A stretch of 13,157 nt of DNA from Oligoflexia bacterium. GTDB taxonomy: Bacteria > Bdellovibrionota > Bdellovibrionia > Bdellovibrionales > UBA1609. Location of the stretch: the NCBI GenBank assembly GCA_026914095.1, contig JAPPIY010000126.1, forward strand, positions 1 to 13,157. The letters run 5' to 3'. The notes beneath the pieces are model-generated. The model was not told where the DNA came from. It did not search any database and was given only the letters and a program-made list of their open reading frames with translations. The translations under genes and the position numbers were made by a program. Positions within the stretch are counted from its first letter, which is position 1. The number at the start of each line of letters is the position of its first letter. This document shows positions 1-6,840 of the stretch, piece by piece.

Positions 1-327
1 AAATACTCCCCTCGCCCATTTACTAAGGCCAAGTCATTTAAAGATCAAGTTCCTGAAAACATAAAAACCCGCCGTCTTGCAAAGCTGAAAAAAAAACATG
101 AAAAGATTGCTTTTTCATTAGCAAAAAAATATAAAGGGGCTGTGTTGGAGGTTTTAGTGGATAAACAAGATCCAAAAACAAAACTGTTTATGGGACGCTC
201 CACACAAAACAAATTGGTGTATTTTAAAGGAAAAAAACAAGATATTGGACAAGTTGCGCCAATAAAAATTGACAAAGTGAATATTTCCACTTTTTATGGA
301 GAAAAAACGAGGAGAGCTCAATTATGA
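1..327 (+). CDS. miaB: MiaB-type tRNA methylthiotransferase, C-terminal part (5' end outside window)
   Basis: The reading frame is open from the first base and ends at TGA 325-327, so only the last 108 residues are present. It starts with KYSPRP, matching the end of the radical SAM core of MiaB (YSPRPGT region). The DQVPE...RRLAKL helix follows, then a TRAM RNA-binding domain from about fragment residue 45 to the end, including the family-typical GRSTQNKLVYF stretch. MiaB adds a 2-methylthio group to N6-isopentenyladenosine at position 37 of tRNAs reading UNN codons. The radical SAM and UPF0004 cluster cysteines lie upstream and cannot be checked. The stop overlaps the next ATG (ATGA), so the two genes are probably translationally coupled. 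RimO or MtaB are alternatives, but YSPRP plus the TRAM sequence favours MiaB. Confidence 0.88.
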   Translation, partial: KYSPRPFTKAKSFKDQVPENIKTRRLAKLKKKHEKIAFSLAKKYKGAVLEVLVDKQDPKTKLFMGRSTQNKLVYFKGKKQDIGQVAPIKIDKVNISTFYGEKTRRAQL

Positions 328-791
328 CAAAAATTATGAAAAAAAAGAAAAACCAGTGGATTGAAGTCATCCCTTATGGAATTGTAGGAGGAATGATACC
401 TTCAGCCTCCACCATGCTTTTTAAAAGAAAAAATGGAGAAGACCGTTTTGTTGTGTGGTTTTCTGAATTGCAAAGCCGTATTGCTATTGAACAAAATTTA
501 AACAAAGAAAAAGTTTTCTCTTTTGCGCAAAAAATTTTAAAAGCCAGTGATTGCATTCCTAAATGCTGTTTTTTCGTCCGAAAAGAGCAAGGGCGGGATG
601 TTGTCCGGCTTTCCTTTAATAACTCTTTAAAGCCCCTAGAGTTTTATGCGGATGAAGTGATTTCTTTTTGTATGCTCAACAACTGCCGCTTTTTTTGCGT
701 CTCTGAGTTTTTTCAAGAGCACAGTGGAGAAATTCCCAAGCGATTTCGCAAACACTCCCTGCTCAGCAAAACTCCCATGTATCTAAACTAA
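324..791 (+). CDS. Small protein resembling the bifunctional nuclease (BFN/DUF151) domain
   Basis: This 155-residue protein has a lysine-rich start (MKKKK from residue 5) and no signal peptide or membrane helix. By eye its pattern follows the BFN/DUF151 fold. A strand and turn STMLFKRKNGEDRFVVWF matches the conserved 'vvLk..g.r.lpiwig' region, and SRIAIEQ the following helix. FAQKILKAS matches the 'LL..vl..lg' helix, and YADEVISFCMLNNCRFFCV matches 'rpSDAIaLAlr...pi.v'. The usual Ser-Asp-Ala triad reads Ala-Asp-Glu, so nuclease activity is not assured. ATG 324 overlaps the miaB stop and has GAGGAG about 9 nt upstream, which supports this start. Coupling to miaB suggests an RNA- or nucleic-acid-related role, but that is inference. 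The family call is a fold-pattern judgement and would need a profile search. Confidence 0.5.
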   Translation: MTKIMKKKKNQWIEVIPYGIVGGMIPSASTMLFKRKNGEDRFVVWFSELQSRIAIEQNLNKEKVFSFAQKILKASDCIPKCCFFVRKEQGRDVVRLSFNNSLKPLEFYADEVISFCMLNNCRFFCVSEFFQEHSGEIPKRFRKHSLLSKTPMYLN

Positions 792-798
792 AAAAGCT

Positions 799-828
799 TT
801 GACAAACTCTTTTGCAAAGAGTTGTATT
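799..828 (+). promoter_or_regulatory. Candidate promoter with a perfect palindrome in its spacer
   Basis: A consensus -35 TTGACA (799-804) is followed 18 nt later by TGTATT (823-828, 4 of 6 matches). The spacer holds the perfect 19-bp palindrome AACTCTTTTGCAAAGAGTT (805-823, 8-bp arms around TGC). A repressor-type operator would sit here. It could also be a weak stem-loop behind the upstream operon, but no T-run follows. It lies 8-37 nt before ATG 836. Confidence 0.4.
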
Positions 829-835
829 GGTTACA

Positions 836-1123
836 ATGCTTAAAATTTTTATCTCTTTGCTTTTGTTTTATTATCCCTCTTTTGCCGATCTAATTTCTCC
901 TGATGATCAGGCTCCCATCGCTGTTAAGGGCGATCACAACCATAAAATAGGTGAATGGATGTTATCCTTAAGATACAGCCAAATGAATATGGCAAATCAT
1001 TTTAAAGGCTCAAAAAAAATTTCCACTGACGAGATTTTAAAGTTTTATAAGTTTTATAAGTTTTATGTTAATACAAACTTTCCACAGCTAGAGAGCAGGC
1101 TTCTCCCCCTCCTAAGCAAATAG
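836..1123 (+). pseudogene. Truncated outer-membrane transporter-like gene (Phenol_MetA_deg-like family)
   Basis: Translation from ATG 836 gives a short hydrophobic signal-peptide-like start (LKIFISLLLFYYPSFAD). The sequence DDQAPIAVKGDHNHKIGEWM follows, which closely resembles the conserved 'APIGVMGDHxHKxGEWMxSYR' start of a proteobacterial outer-membrane 'transporter' family related to PF13557. RYSQMNM and the KISTDEIL segment continue the match. After that the similarity stops: a threefold Lys-Phe-Tyr repeat is followed by unrelated residues read antisense to the 3' end of the thiolase. Family members are usually about 300 residues or more, so only the N-terminal quarter remains. A TTG in the same frame at 812 would add eight residues but lies inside the promoter palindrome. 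I read this as a gene cut by a rearrangement; expression of a short secreted peptide cannot be excluded. Confidence 0.62.
1040..1066 (+). repeat. Three perfect tandem copies of a 9-bp unit
   Basis: AAGTTTTAT is repeated three times without change at 1040-1048, 1049-1057 and 1058-1066. The unit is in frame and encodes Lys-Phe-Tyr three times. It sits exactly where the truncated transporter-like gene stops resembling its family, and 2 bp from the thiolase stop codon. Confidence 0.9.
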
Positions 1124-2249
1124 AGGCAATCCCTTTCCTTTTTTGATGTGTTTTTAAAGCATGAATCAATGTAGTTAAAATTCTAGCGCCGCTGGCTCCA
1201 ATAGGATGCCCCAAAGCCACCGCTCCACCATGAATATTGAGTTTTTCTTGAGAAATAGGAACCTCTTTGGCTATGGCTAAAGCCACCGCGCTAAAAGCCT
1301 CATTCACTTCAAACAGATCCATTTCCTCTAACTTCAGCTGGCTTTGTTGAATGAGTTTATGAATAGAGTGAATAGGAGCTGTTGTGAACCAATGAGGGTC
1401 CTGCGCAAAAGCGTTTTGCCCTAAGATACAAGCCATCGGCTCTAAATTATGCTCCTTAACTGCCTTTTCACTGGCTAAAAGCAAAAAAGCCGCTCCATCA
1501 TTGATTTTACTGGCATTGCCCGCGCTTATAGTCCCCTCTTTTTCAAAAATAGGCCTGGCCCTGTCAATCCGCTCATAATCTTTTTGAGAAGGTTGCTCAT
1601 CTCTATCAATTTTTATTGGCTCTCCTCTCTTTGATTCTAAAAGAACGGGAGCGATTTCCTCTTTAAACCAATTTTTCTCTTGCGCTCTTAAAGTTTTTTC
1701 AAAACTGGTTTTGGCAAAAGCATCCTGCTCCTCTTTGCTGAAATTGTATTTTTGAGCGCATATTTCCCCAATAGATCCCATGTGCTTTTTATCATAAGGG
1801 TTAATTAAACCATCTGTTAAGAGGCTGTCTATGAGAGGCCAATCTCCAAGATGGGGAGCGCCAAAACGAGCCTTAGGCAAAAGGTGCGGAGCCTGACTCA
1901 TATTTTCCTGACCCCCAGCTATTACCAGATGAGAACGCCCCAATTGAATGGAATCACAAGCCATTTGAACGGCCTTTAAACCAGAGCCACAGACTTTATT
2001 GACTGTGACACAGGCTGTTGAAGAGTCCAAACCAGCTCCCAAAGCGGTCTGTCTGGCGGGAGCTTGACCGGAGCCAGCCGTTAAAACCTGTCCCACAATA
2101 CATTCATCTATCTGCTTGGAGTCAATTTCCTGCTCTTTTAATAGAGCTTTTACAGCAACAGAGCCCAACTCGGTGGCCGACAAACTGGATAAAGCCCCTT
2201 TAAACCTGCCAATAGGAGTTCTTTTCGCTGAAACAATATAAACTGACAT
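1068..2249 (-). CDS. Acetyl-CoA C-acetyltransferase (class II thiolase)
   Basis: This is a complete 393-residue biosynthetic-type thiolase that condenses two acetyl-CoA to acetoacetyl-CoA or runs in reverse. The nucleophile is Cys87 in NKVCGSGLKAV, NEAFS is present, His348 lies in ALGHPIGASGARI and the second catalytic cysteine is Cys378 in ICLGGGEA. Length and catalytic spacing match the well-studied bacterial acetoacetyl-CoA thiolases. ATG 2249 is preceded by GAGGG seven bases upstream. It is soluble and cytoplasmic. No acetoacetyl-CoA reductase or CoA-transferase gene adjoins it, so PHB synthesis versus ketone or fatty-acid use cannot be decided. Its 3' end overlaps the convergent truncated gene by 56 bp. 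The C-terminus looks normal, so the junction did not damage it. Confidence 0.95.
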   Translation of the reverse strand: MSVYIVSAKRTPIGRFKGALSSLSATELGSVAVKALLKEQEIDSKQIDECIVGQVLTAGSGQAPARQTALGAGLDSSTACVTVNKVCGSGLKAVQMACDSIQLGRSHLVIAGGQENMSQAPHLLPKARFGAPHLGDWPLIDSLLTDGLINPYDKKHMGSIGEICAQKYNFSKEEQDAFAKTSFEKTLRAQEKNWFKEEIAPVLLESKRGEPIKIDRDEQPSQKDYERIDRARPIFEKEGTISAGNASKINDGAAFLLLASEKAVKEHNLEPMACILGQNAFAQDPHWFTTAPIHSIHKLIQQSQLKLEEMDLFEVNEAFSAVALAIAKEVPISQEKLNIHGGAVALGHPIGASGARILTTLIHALKTHQKRKGIASICLGGGEACSLAVESLY

Positions 2250-2268
2250 TTAAAACCCTCACTCTGCC

Positions 2269-2297
2269 CTTATAACAGTTTTTATCTCTTTTAACAA
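2269..2297 (-). promoter_or_regulatory. Candidate thiolase promoter
   Basis: Reading the minus strand, TTGTTA (2297-2292) and TATAAG (2274-2269) are separated by 17 bp, about 20 bp before the thiolase ATG. The -10 overlaps the octamer TAACAGTT at 2273-2280, which recurs at 2331-2338. A second possible pair upstream on the same strand is TTGTCT with GATAAA. Confidence 0.35.
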
Positions 2298-2336
2298 TAT
2301 AAAAGACAATATTTCTTTGTCTGTTTTTCTTAACAG

Positions 2337-2365
2337 TTGTCAGATCAAACTGCAGATGATACATT
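2337..2365 (+). promoter_or_regulatory. Candidate promoter of the two-gene radical SAM operon
   Basis: TTGTCA (2337-2342) and TACATT (2360-2365) are 17 bp apart and end 27 bp before ATG 2393. The -35 overlaps the second copy of TAACAGTT (2331-2338). The -10 is weak (4 of 6). Confidence 0.3.
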
Positions 2366-2392
2366 TAAACTTAGCATCATTTTATTATAGAT

Positions 2393-3493
2393 ATGAAAAA
2401 ATATTTAGATATTTCAGAAGTAAAAGCTTTTCAGATAGATATAACCAGCAAATGCAACTTAATGTGTCCCCAATGCAGTAGGGTGGAAAATGGAAAGCTG
2501 AATCCTGCGCTTCCATTAACGGAGCTTAGCCCAGAAGATTATGACATCATTTTTGCGCAAAACTGCCCCAGCTTAGAAGAAATTGTATTAAATGGAAATT
2601 ATGGAGACCCAATCGCTAGTAAATACATTGATCACTTAATAGAAAAAGCGGAAAATAAAAATATTCGGCTAGAAATATTTACAAATGCCAGCTTGAGAAC
2701 CGTTGATTGGTGGAAAAATTTAGGAGAAAAATTCAAACAGATGAATAGCAGGGTTATCTTTTCTATAGACGGCTTGAAAGACACCAATTCTATTTACCGT
2801 ATCAACAGTAACTTTGATAAAATTATGGAGAATGCTCAAAGCTATATTACATCGGGAGGAAAAGCCCGGTGGGACTTTTTAGTTTTTGAACATAACTGTC
2901 ATCAATTAGAAACAGCGAGGGAGCTGGCTAAAAAGCTGGGGTTTGCGGAATTCCAACTGAAATATACTACGCGCTTTTTATCCCAACACCTTGGATCAGG
3001 AGCTGATAAAGACTCACAACAAGTTTATAATAGAAAGAAAAAAACTCAATATGAAATTAAATCAGCTGTAAGCGCTAATGTATTTGATGAAATACTAAAA
3101 ACCAAATATAAGAACTCTTACAGTGATTTTTTAAGCAAAACGCCTATTGACTGCAAATATAAAAACTGGAAACTCCTATTCATTGATTTTTCTATGAGAG
3201 TCTATCCCTGTTGCTGGATAGGGGAATTCCCATATAGCTCCAGTTCTTCAAGGAAAAAGCAATTTAATCAACTTACTGAAAAATATGAGACACATTTTAA
3301 CAGTTTAAGGCATCACTCTTTAAAAGAGATTTTAGATCATAAATGGTTTGCCCATGATCTAGTAGAAAGCTGGAGCAACAAAACAAATGACACTGCCAAT
3401 CCAAGATGGGCAAAATGCAGTCAAATATGCAGTATAGATTATGGTTTTACAAATGCGCCGGGAAGCCAAAATAACATTTTATACCAGTTATAA
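2393..3493 (+). CDS. Radical SAM protein with C-terminal SPASM-like auxiliary cluster motif
   Basis: This 366-residue protein carries the canonical radical SAM motif C21-x3-C25-x2-C28 (SKCNLMCPQCSR), which binds the [4Fe-4S] cluster that cleaves S-adenosylmethionine. The SAM-binding 'GGEP' position reads NGNYGDP (67-73), and later core strands are VIFSIDG (121-127) and IYRINSNF. The C-terminal part has C254-x18-C273 (followed by Cys274) and C342-x3-C346, the layout of a SPASM-like auxiliary Fe-S domain used in peptide, sugar or small-molecule modification. The 5077-6276 product shares the same motifs in the same order, including WW after the TN(A/G)S strand, so the two are paralogues. No good Shine-Dalgarno precedes ATG 2393. 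The next gene starts 2 nt after the stop. Substrate unknown. Its DNA looks AT-richer than the thiolase. Confidence 0.85.
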   Translation: MKKYLDISEVKAFQIDITSKCNLMCPQCSRVENGKLNPALPLTELSPEDYDIIFAQNCPSLEEIVLNGNYGDPIASKYIDHLIEKAENKNIRLEIFTNASLRTVDWWKNLGEKFKQMNSRVIFSIDGLKDTNSIYRINSNFDKIMENAQSYITSGGKARWDFLVFEHNCHQLETARELAKKLGFAEFQLKYTTRFLSQHLGSGADKDSQQVYNRKKKTQYEIKSAVSANVFDEILKTKYKNSYSDFLSKTPIDCKYKNWKLLFIDFSMRVYPCCWIGEFPYSSSSSRKKQFNQLTEKYETHFNSLRHHSLKEILDHKWFAHDLVESWSNKTNDTANPRWAKCSQICSIDYGFTNAPGSQNNILYQL

Positions 3494-3495
3494 AA

Positions 3496-4932
3496 ATGAA
3501 TAATTACACCAAAAATATGGCTAGGAATAAGGAGGCCCCTAATTCATGGTGTCCTTTACCATGGACTCATATCAGTATAAAAAACAGCGGGGTTTACAGA
3601 ATCTGCTGTCACAGCAATGTCAGCTTAGAGCAAGGTATTTTGAAGGATCAAAATAAAAAAAACCTGCATATCTCTCAAGCCAAATGGGACAGTGTAATAA
3701 ACAGTGACAGAATGAAAGCTGTGCGAAAAAATATGTTAAAAGGAAAATGGTCCAAAGAATGCATAAGGTGCAAAAGAGAGTTTGAAACAGGGATGAACTC
3801 CCGCAATTTTTATGAAAGAAATACACTGGCTCAAGTTATTGAGCCTGAAAACTATCCCAACTACATGAAAACAAAACAACTCACACAAAAAGACGGCAGT
3901 ATCTCTTTTAAAGATTTTCCTATTTCTTATTTAGACATTCGCTTTGGCAATCTATGCAATTTAAAATGTTTGATGTGTGGACCGACAGACAGCAATAAAT
4001 GGTATGACGATTACTATCAACTCTGGCAAGAAAATTATTTTACAGATCATGAAAATACAATAAAATTAGAAAAAACAAACGGAGCTTGGAAAACGGAAAA
4101 AAATATTTACAACTGGAGTGAAGACCCTCAGCTTTGGGCACAAATTGAAAAGCACATTCATACTTTTAGAAAAATCTTTATCGTTGGAGGGGAGCCCCTG
4201 TTAATTAAACCTCACTATGATTTTTTGAAAAAGTGTATTGAAAAAAAGGTTTCTCATAAATTAACTATTGAATACAACAGCAATATTACCGAAATACCCA
4301 AAAAAGCCTGGTCTCTTTGGAAGCATTTTAAAACTGTCAGTTTTTCTATCAGTTTGGATGGTTTTGGAAAAGTAAATGATCTCATTCGGTATCCCAGCCA
4401 ATGGGAAAAAGTGAAAATAAATCTAGACCACTTTGATACAATAGGAGAGCCTTTTAAAATAATCATTACACCGTCAATCAGTGTTTTAAATATATGGCAC
4501 CTTCCTCTATTTATTGAATATATCATGAAAATGAATTACAAAACAATTGGTCTTTTTTCTTTTCCCGTATTAAGCCCTCATCCTGTGCATAAACCCTCTC
4601 ACTTAAACATCAATATTTTAACAGACAACTTTAAAGAGAAAATCGCAGAGCATTTTAAAAATTACAAAGAAAAAATATCTCAGCGCGATTGGCAAGCTCA
4701 TTATGGAAACAGCCATAATTACAGCTGGGAGAAAAAAATTAACAAAGCTGCTCAAATACTAGATCGCTATATAAAGTATATGTATAAAACCCCTTTTTCC
4801 AAAGACCAGCTCACTAAAGAGAGAAAAACCTTTATTTATTTTATGGACAAACTCGATCAAATCAGAAATACAAATTGGAAAGAAACTTTACCAGAACTTT
4901 ATGAAAACACTTTAAACTGGAGAAAATATTAA
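3496..4932 (+). CDS. Radical SAM protein with N-terminal twitch-type cysteine domain
   Basis: This protein has 478 residues. An N-terminal segment WCPLPWTHISI...YRICC provides C19-x17-C37, and C89-x2-C92 follows. This is the auxiliary-cluster ligand pattern of radical SAM proteins that carry their twitch domain before the core instead of after it. The core starts at SYLDIRFGNLCNLKCLMCGP with C154-x3-C158-x2-C161, and FIVGGEPLL (GGEP at 231-234) is the SAM-contacting motif. FSISLDGFG supplies a later core strand. About 180 residues after the core, rich in Lys, Trp and Tyr, are not recognised. ATG 3496 lies 2 nt after the upstream stop, so the pair is co-transcribed. A GGAGG around 3530 is not in phase with any alternative start. 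Related proteins occur in natural-product and surface-polysaccharide loci. The reaction here is unknown. Confidence 0.83.
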   Translation: MNNYTKNMARNKEAPNSWCPLPWTHISIKNSGVYRICCHSNVSLEQGILKDQNKKNLHISQAKWDSVINSDRMKAVRKNMLKGKWSKECIRCKREFETGMNSRNFYERNTLAQVIEPENYPNYMKTKQLTQKDGSISFKDFPISYLDIRFGNLCNLKCLMCGPTDSNKWYDDYYQLWQENYFTDHENTIKLEKTNGAWKTEKNIYNWSEDPQLWAQIEKHIHTFRKIFIVGGEPLLIKPHYDFLKKCIEKKVSHKLTIEYNSNITEIPKKAWSLWKHFKTVSFSISLDGFGKVNDLIRYPSQWEKVKINLDHFDTIGEPFKIIITPSISVLNIWHLPLFIEYIMKMNYKTIGLFSFPVLSPHPVHKPSHLNINILTDNFKEKIAEHFKNYKEKISQRDWQAHYGNSHNYSWEKKINKAAQILDRYIKYMYKTPFSKDQLTKERKTFIYFMDKLDQIRNTNWKETLPELYENTLNWRKY

Positions 4933-4995
4933 TATTTTTCACAATCTCTTCTGTGATATATAGCAATCCTGTTTAAATTTCCCGTTGCCTTTGTC

Positions 4996-5037
4996 ATTCC
5001 CGCAAAAGCATGCCCTCGCGAAAGCGGGGGCGGGAAT
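4996..5037. repeat. Nested GC-rich palindromic element between convergent operons
   Basis: The outer arms ATTCCCG (4996-5002) and CGGGAAT (5031-5037) enclose an inner hairpin CCCTCGC (5013-5019), loop GAAA, GCGGGGG (5024-5030). The inner stem is 7 bp with one G-T pair. It resembles the widespread 'GTCATTCCCGCGAAAGCGGGAATC' dispersed palindromes of proteobacteria, here expanded in the middle. It lies in the 144-bp gap between the converging radical SAM genes, is much more GC-rich than its surroundings, and could stop transcription from both sides. A weaker 5-bp hairpin TCACA/TGTGA (4939-4956) directly follows the upstream gene. Confidence 0.7.
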
Positions 5038-5076
5038 CTAGCTGAAATCTGCATTTTCAAACAGCTCAGTATTATA

Positions 5077-6276
5077 TCAACTTTCTATCTCCCTTCTATA
5101 ATCTTTCACGGCTTGAAGAGTTTTTTTATGATTTGCATTGTTAATTTTCTTCATTAATATATTTATTTTTCTTTTGCTAGCTGATTGATGGCAGTGTTTT
5201 TCACACTCCACAAAAGCTTTCTTAGAGTCTAACCATGAACATTGTAACTTTATCCAATAAGGATGCTGAATAACATCCTCTAAAGAGTGTTTTTTCAAAT
5301 CAAAACAATCTTTATGCTCCACAAACAAGCTTTTTTCCCAAACAATAGATTTGTTTCGCCTTTTGCTAGCTTGAATCTTAAAAGGATGGCTAATCCAAGA
5401 GCAGGGATAAAGAATACCCTCTGCATCAATATACAATCCCCTTTCCCCAATTCTGCAGAGAGGGCTAATATAGCTGTCCTCATAATCTTTCTCATATTCT
5501 TTTATAAATTTATAAATAGTCGGGTTAATTGTAACGCCAGCAAACCTTTTTGTAAAATTGATATAAAATCCCCGATTTGTATTGCTAGATTCAATAAAAT
5601 CTTTGTCTGGCTCCAAAGGATCATAGCCTAAATTAGGATCAATATAGTCTGGGTTTATAGAGCCAAATAAGCGGCTTTGAACCACATTAAAGCTATCAAC
5701 TCCCATACTCTTAGCTAATTCTTTAATATGATCTATTTTATCTTGATTAAATTTAAAAATAATGGCGCTCCAAACAATATAAATTTCCGAATTAAATTGC
5801 CTCAAAGTTTTTATCCCTTCCATAATACTTTCAAAATGACTGTTCACACGATACTTTTCGTTGCTTTCTTGATCCCAGCCATCTATACTAAATATTATGA
5901 TATCATTTTTGTTTAAAACTTGAGCCGTCTCTTGCCACCACTCCTTCTCCTTATAACTTCCATTCGTAATAATACATAGCTGTAAATCCCTTTTAGCTGA
6001 TTTTAAATACTTAATAATTCTTATAAAATCACTGCAATAAATAGCATCTCCCTGCCCACCGTTCATCAGTATTTTTTTGACATACAATAATCGCTCTGGA
6101 GCAAAAATCTTTTTAACAAAATCCAAACTCATCTCTGTCACTTTATACCGCCCCGGCAGTTCTGTTCTAGGACAACGAGGGCATTTTAAAGCGCATTTAC
6201 TGCTTAACTCTAAATGCCAATGAAAAATCTGCTGGCCAAACAGCTCCAAATTATCTGGAGCGCTCTTTAAAGACAC
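5077..6276 (-). CDS. Radical SAM protein with SPASM-like auxiliary cluster motif, last gene of the lyase operon
   Basis: This 399-residue protein has C28-x3-C32-x2-C35 (SSKCALKCPRCPR) for the SAM-cleaving [4Fe-4S] cluster. MNGGQGDAI replaces the GGEP region, and IIFSIDGWD and EKYRVNSHF follow. The C-terminal auxiliary set is C274-x17-C292 (YPCSW) and C358-x3-C362 (CEKHC). All of these match the 2393-3493 protein in order and spacing, so the two are paralogues on opposite strands. The start is GTG at 6276 with GGAGG four bases upstream, and it overlaps the SDR stop by 10 nt, which indicates translational coupling. It is the third gene of a lyase-SDR-radical SAM transcript and runs towards the hairpin at 4996-5037. 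No precursor peptide is visible beside it. Substrate unknown. Confidence 0.85.
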   Translation of the reverse strand: MSLKSAPDNLELFGQQIFHWHLELSSKCALKCPRCPRTELPGRYKVTEMSLDFVKKIFAPERLLYVKKILMNGGQGDAIYCSDFIRIIKYLKSAKRDLQLCIITNGSYKEKEWWQETAQVLNKNDIIIFSIDGWDQESNEKYRVNSHFESIMEGIKTLRQFNSEIYIVWSAIIFKFNQDKIDHIKELAKSMGVDSFNVVQSRLFGSINPDYIDPNLGYDPLEPDKDFIESSNTNRGFYINFTKRFAGVTINPTIYKFIKEYEKDYEDSYISPLCRIGERGLYIDAEGILYPCSWISHPFKIQASKRRNKSIVWEKSLFVEHKDCFDLKKHSLEDVIQHPYWIKLQCSWLDSKKAFVECEKHCHQSASKRKINILMKKINNANHKKTLQAVKDYRREIES

Positions 6277-6839
6277 CGAGCCTCCATAGTAACTTCAGAA
6301 ACAATTAAATTTTCTGGAGTGTTTAACAGGTATTCTATTAACTGACAGTAAGCCTGCCCCTTAATTCCTGATTTAAAGTGAGGTTTTCTTCTATCCTTTT
6401 CTGTGTCCAGCATCCCCGGGCGAATATTTGTAATTCTAAACTTAATATCCTCTCTCCAAGCGGAAGCCTGGCTGATATATTCAATAAATTGATCGGAGCT
6501 GATTTTATTGGCAGACATATACCACCACTTCCTATCTTTTCTATCATTGAACCGACAGCTTGACAGGCTTCCTGTATGAATAATGTATCCCTCTTTTTGT
6601 TTTTCCTGCCATAAAAAACACAGCTCCCTTAACATTTCCATTTGGCTAAAATCTCCCGTATAAGCATGGTTCACAACAACATCATAATCTAAACTGATAT
6701 GACTGATTTTTTGGCGAACATCCGCTCTTGTAATATCATAGCCATTAGACCGGCTGACATTATCACCTTTAAAATGATTTAAAATCTCAAGTCCAATCCC
6801 CCGACTCCCTCCAATAATTAAAAACTTTTTATATTTCAT
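6267..6839 (-). CDS. Short-chain dehydrogenase/reductase-like protein with shifted active-site motif
   Basis: This 190-residue NAD(P)-binding Rossmann protein has the nucleotide loop GGSRGIG at 10-16, VVVNHAYTG at 54-62 in the place of NNAG, and a catalytic-Ser region HTGSLSS at 88-94. FRITNIRPGMLDT matches the strand after the active site. The active-site block reads WWYMSANK, so Tyr107 is five residues before Lys112. Classical SDRs have Tyr four residues before Lys, and that position here is Met108. It may reduce or oxidise a carbonyl, or be catalytically altered. It is shorter than the typical 240-260 residues. I prefer ATG 6839, which starts 1 nt after the lyase stop and gives the usual short lead before the first strand. 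An upstream ATG at 6857 would overlap the lyase. Its end overlaps the radical SAM start by 10 nt. Confidence 0.8.
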   Translation of the reverse strand: MKYKKFLIIGGSRGIGLEILNHFKGDNVSRSNGYDITRADVRQKISHISLDYDVVVNHAYTGDFSQMEMLRELCFLWQEKQKEGYIIHTGSLSSCRFNDRKDRKWWYMSANKISSDQFIEYISQASAWREDIKFRITNIRPGMLDTEKDRRKPHFKSGIKGQAYCQLIEYLLNTPENLIVSEVTMEARCL

Positions 6840-6840
6840 A

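Noticed and set aside
3526..3550. GGAGG near 3530 as a ribosome site for a later start of the second radical SAM protein
   Set aside because: The following ATG at 3546 is out of frame, and the CPLPW cysteine needed for the twitch domain lies at residue 19.
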